A stretch of DNA of 7,695 bases, from the NCBI GenBank assembly GCA_014804495.1, contig JAAUZS010000058.1, positions 1 through 7,695 on the forward strand, written 5' to 3'. The stretch comes from Lachnospiraceae bacterium (GTDB taxonomy: Bacteria; Bacillota; Clostridia; Lachnospirales; Lachnospiraceae). Both the position numbers and the translations under genes were made by a program. Numbering within the stretch: the stretch's first letter is position 1; every line of letters begins with the position of its first letter. Positions 7,201 through 7,695 of the stretch are shown here, piece by piece. The notes under the pieces were generated by a model. That model was not told where the DNA came from, did not search any database, and worked only from the letters and a program-made list of their open reading frames with translations.

Positions 7201-7695
7201 GAGTTCCAGAAGTCTCTTCAAACGGTTATTTCTATTGATAATTCTTCTATATAAGTCGTTTAAATCGGAAGTGGCAAAGCGACCGCCGTCAAGCTGTACC
7301 ATAGGACGTAAATCAGGCGGAATGACCGGAATAGCATCCATAATCATCCACTCAGGCTGATTGCCTGACTCCCTAAACGCTTCTATAACCTCAAGCCTCT
7401 TAATAATACGAGCGCTCTTCTGACCGCTTGAGCCATCCAGTTCTTCTTTCAGCTCTACGGCTTCCGTATCCAGATCAATTGCCTGAAGCAGTTCCTTGAT
7501 AGCCTCAGCTCCCATTCCTACACGGAATTTGGAGCCCCATGTCTCTCTTGCATCCTGATATTCTTTTTCAGAAAGAACCTGCTTATATTCTAAGTCGGTC
7601 TCGCCTGCATCCAGTACAATATAAGCTGCAAAATATAAGACTTTTTCGAGTACCCTTGGAGACAAGTCCAGAATAAGTCCCATACGGCTCGGAAT
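4297..7695 (-). CDS. rpoC: RNA polymerase subunit beta', partial (5' end beyond right edge)
   Basis: Beta' supplies the catalytic Mg site, clamp and bridge helix of RNA polymerase. The reading frame is open to the right edge: the four codons before the first visible Met (7681-7683) read I-P-S-R, matching the conserved PSR(I/M)G segment, so that Met is internal. 1132 residues are visible and roughly 100 N-terminal ones, including the first zinc finger, are missing. Counting from that Met: the catalytic NADFDGD is at 334-340 (6664-6684) after [16 protein letters not shown]; the bridge-helix segment [19 protein letters not shown] follows MADSGARGS. The second zinc site uses C682, C766, C773 and C776, with the typical 7- and 3-residue spacing. 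The trigger-loop region [16 protein letters not shown] has no large insertion, unlike E. coli. The last 56 residues form a very acidic tail. Stop is TAG (4297-4299). rpoB is expected just to the right. Confidence 0.98.
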   Translation of the reverse strand: MPSRMGLILDLSPRVLEKVLYFAAYIVLDAGETDLEYKQVLSEKEYQDARETWGSKFRVGMGAEAIKELLQAIDLDTEAVELKEELDGSSGQKSARIIKRLEVIEAFRESGNQPEWMIMDAIPVIPPDLRPMVQLDGGRFATSDLNDLYRRIINRNNRLKRLLELGAPDIIVRNEKRMLQEAVDALIDNGRRGRPVTGPGNRALKSLSDMLKGKSGRFRQNLLGKRVDYSGRSVIVVGPELKIYQCGLPKEMAIELFKPFVMKELVAKGISQNIKNAKKLVERLDTQVWDVLEEVISEHPVMLNRAPTLHRLGIQAFEPILVEGKAIKLHPLVCTAFNADFDGDQMAVHLPLSVEAQAECRFLLLSPNNLLKPSDGGPVAVPSQDMVLGIYYLTQEREGAVGEGKYFKNINEAILAYENNECTLHSRIHVRVQKVNADGELISNVEESTLGRFLFNEILPQDLGFVDRSKPENFLKLEVDFHVGKKQLKQILEKVINIHGAVKTAEVLDLIKSTGYKYSTRAAMTVSISDMTVPAEKQKMLDEAQETVDKISLNFRRGLITEEERYRAVVETWNETDKELTDVLLNGLDQYNNIFMMADSGARGSNQQIKQLAGMRGLMADTTGRTIELPIKSNFREGLDVLEYFMSAHGARKGLSDTALRTADSGYLTRRMVDVSQELIIRETDCCEDRAEIPGMYVKAFMDGKETIEGLKDRITGRFACEEIKDKDGKVIVKSNHMITPSRAEKILSVGVDEKGEPIEGVKIRTILTCRSQNGICAKCYGANMATGEAVQVGEAVGIIAAQSIGEPGTQLTMRTFHTGGVAGDDITQGLPRVEELFEARKPKGLAIIAEFGGVATIKDTKKKREIVITNDETGESKTYLVPYGSRIKILDGAVLEAGDELTEGSVNPHDLLKIKGIRAVQDYMLREVQRVYRLQGVDIADKHIEVIVRQMLKKVRIESSGDTEYLPGTLVDVLEYEDGNEALIKEGKEPAEGKQIMLGITKAALATNSFLSAASFQETTKVLTEAAIKGKIDPLIGLKENVIIGKLIPAGTGMKRYSNTRLNTDENLLARLAASDELNIDDGSEKSEEAESVEPEDLIEGSEETLDDEIMEDTIEEAELGEEAPVMETTI

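Noticed and set aside
7681..7683. Met at 7681-7683 as the start of rpoC.
   Set aside because: The frame stays open to the right edge and the upstream codons continue the conserved beta' sequence, so the gene is cut by the window.

Overview
This window is a stretch of bacterial housekeeping chromosome: the end of the rpoBC operon followed by the str operon. All genes are read from the minus strand, so in transcription order (right to left) they are rpoC (5' end cut by the right edge), rpsL, rpsG, fusA and tuf (3' end cut by the left edge). The proteins look like those of an anaerobic Firmicute of class Clostridia, most likely a Lachnospiraceae-type gut organism. The support is the long Gram-positive form of S12, an RpoC without the large proteobacterial trigger-loop insertion, strong AGGAGG Shine-Dalgarno sites before every start, an EF-G with a longer segment before switch II, and an EF-Tu with a shortened loop after its NKCD motif. 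The assignment rests on remembered family sequences, not on a search.

Layout. Bases 4297-7695 hold about 1132 residues of RNA polymerase beta'. Bases 4155-4296 form a dense control region. It has a near-perfect sigma-A promoter for rpsL (TTGACA, 17 bp, TATACT) and a perfect 12-bp inverted repeat that brackets the promoter's -10 box and ends in a T7 tract. Read from rpoC, this repeat looks like an intrinsic terminator. A transcript started at the rpsL promoter carries only its downstream arm and should escape. rpsL (3735-4154) is followed by a 153-nt spacer with a 10-bp hairpin next to the rpsG ribosome binding site. rpsG (3111-3581, GTG start) and fusA (976-3093, TTG start) are 17 nt apart. 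A 129-nt spacer before tuf carries a second good sigma-A promoter (TTGAAA, 17 bp, TATAAT), so tuf can probably be made independently of the rest of the operon.

How the genes work together. The set makes the catalytic half of RNA polymerase and central parts of the translation machine: decoding-centre protein S12, 30S head organiser S7, translocase EF-G, and aminoacyl-tRNA carrier EF-Tu. There are no tRNAs, rRNAs, mobile elements, CRISPR arrays or unexplained genes, and no gap between genes exceeds 153 nt. I see no undescribed multi-gene system. The most interesting part is the compact non-coding architecture, above all the promoter nested in a terminator-like repeat between rpoC and rpsL.
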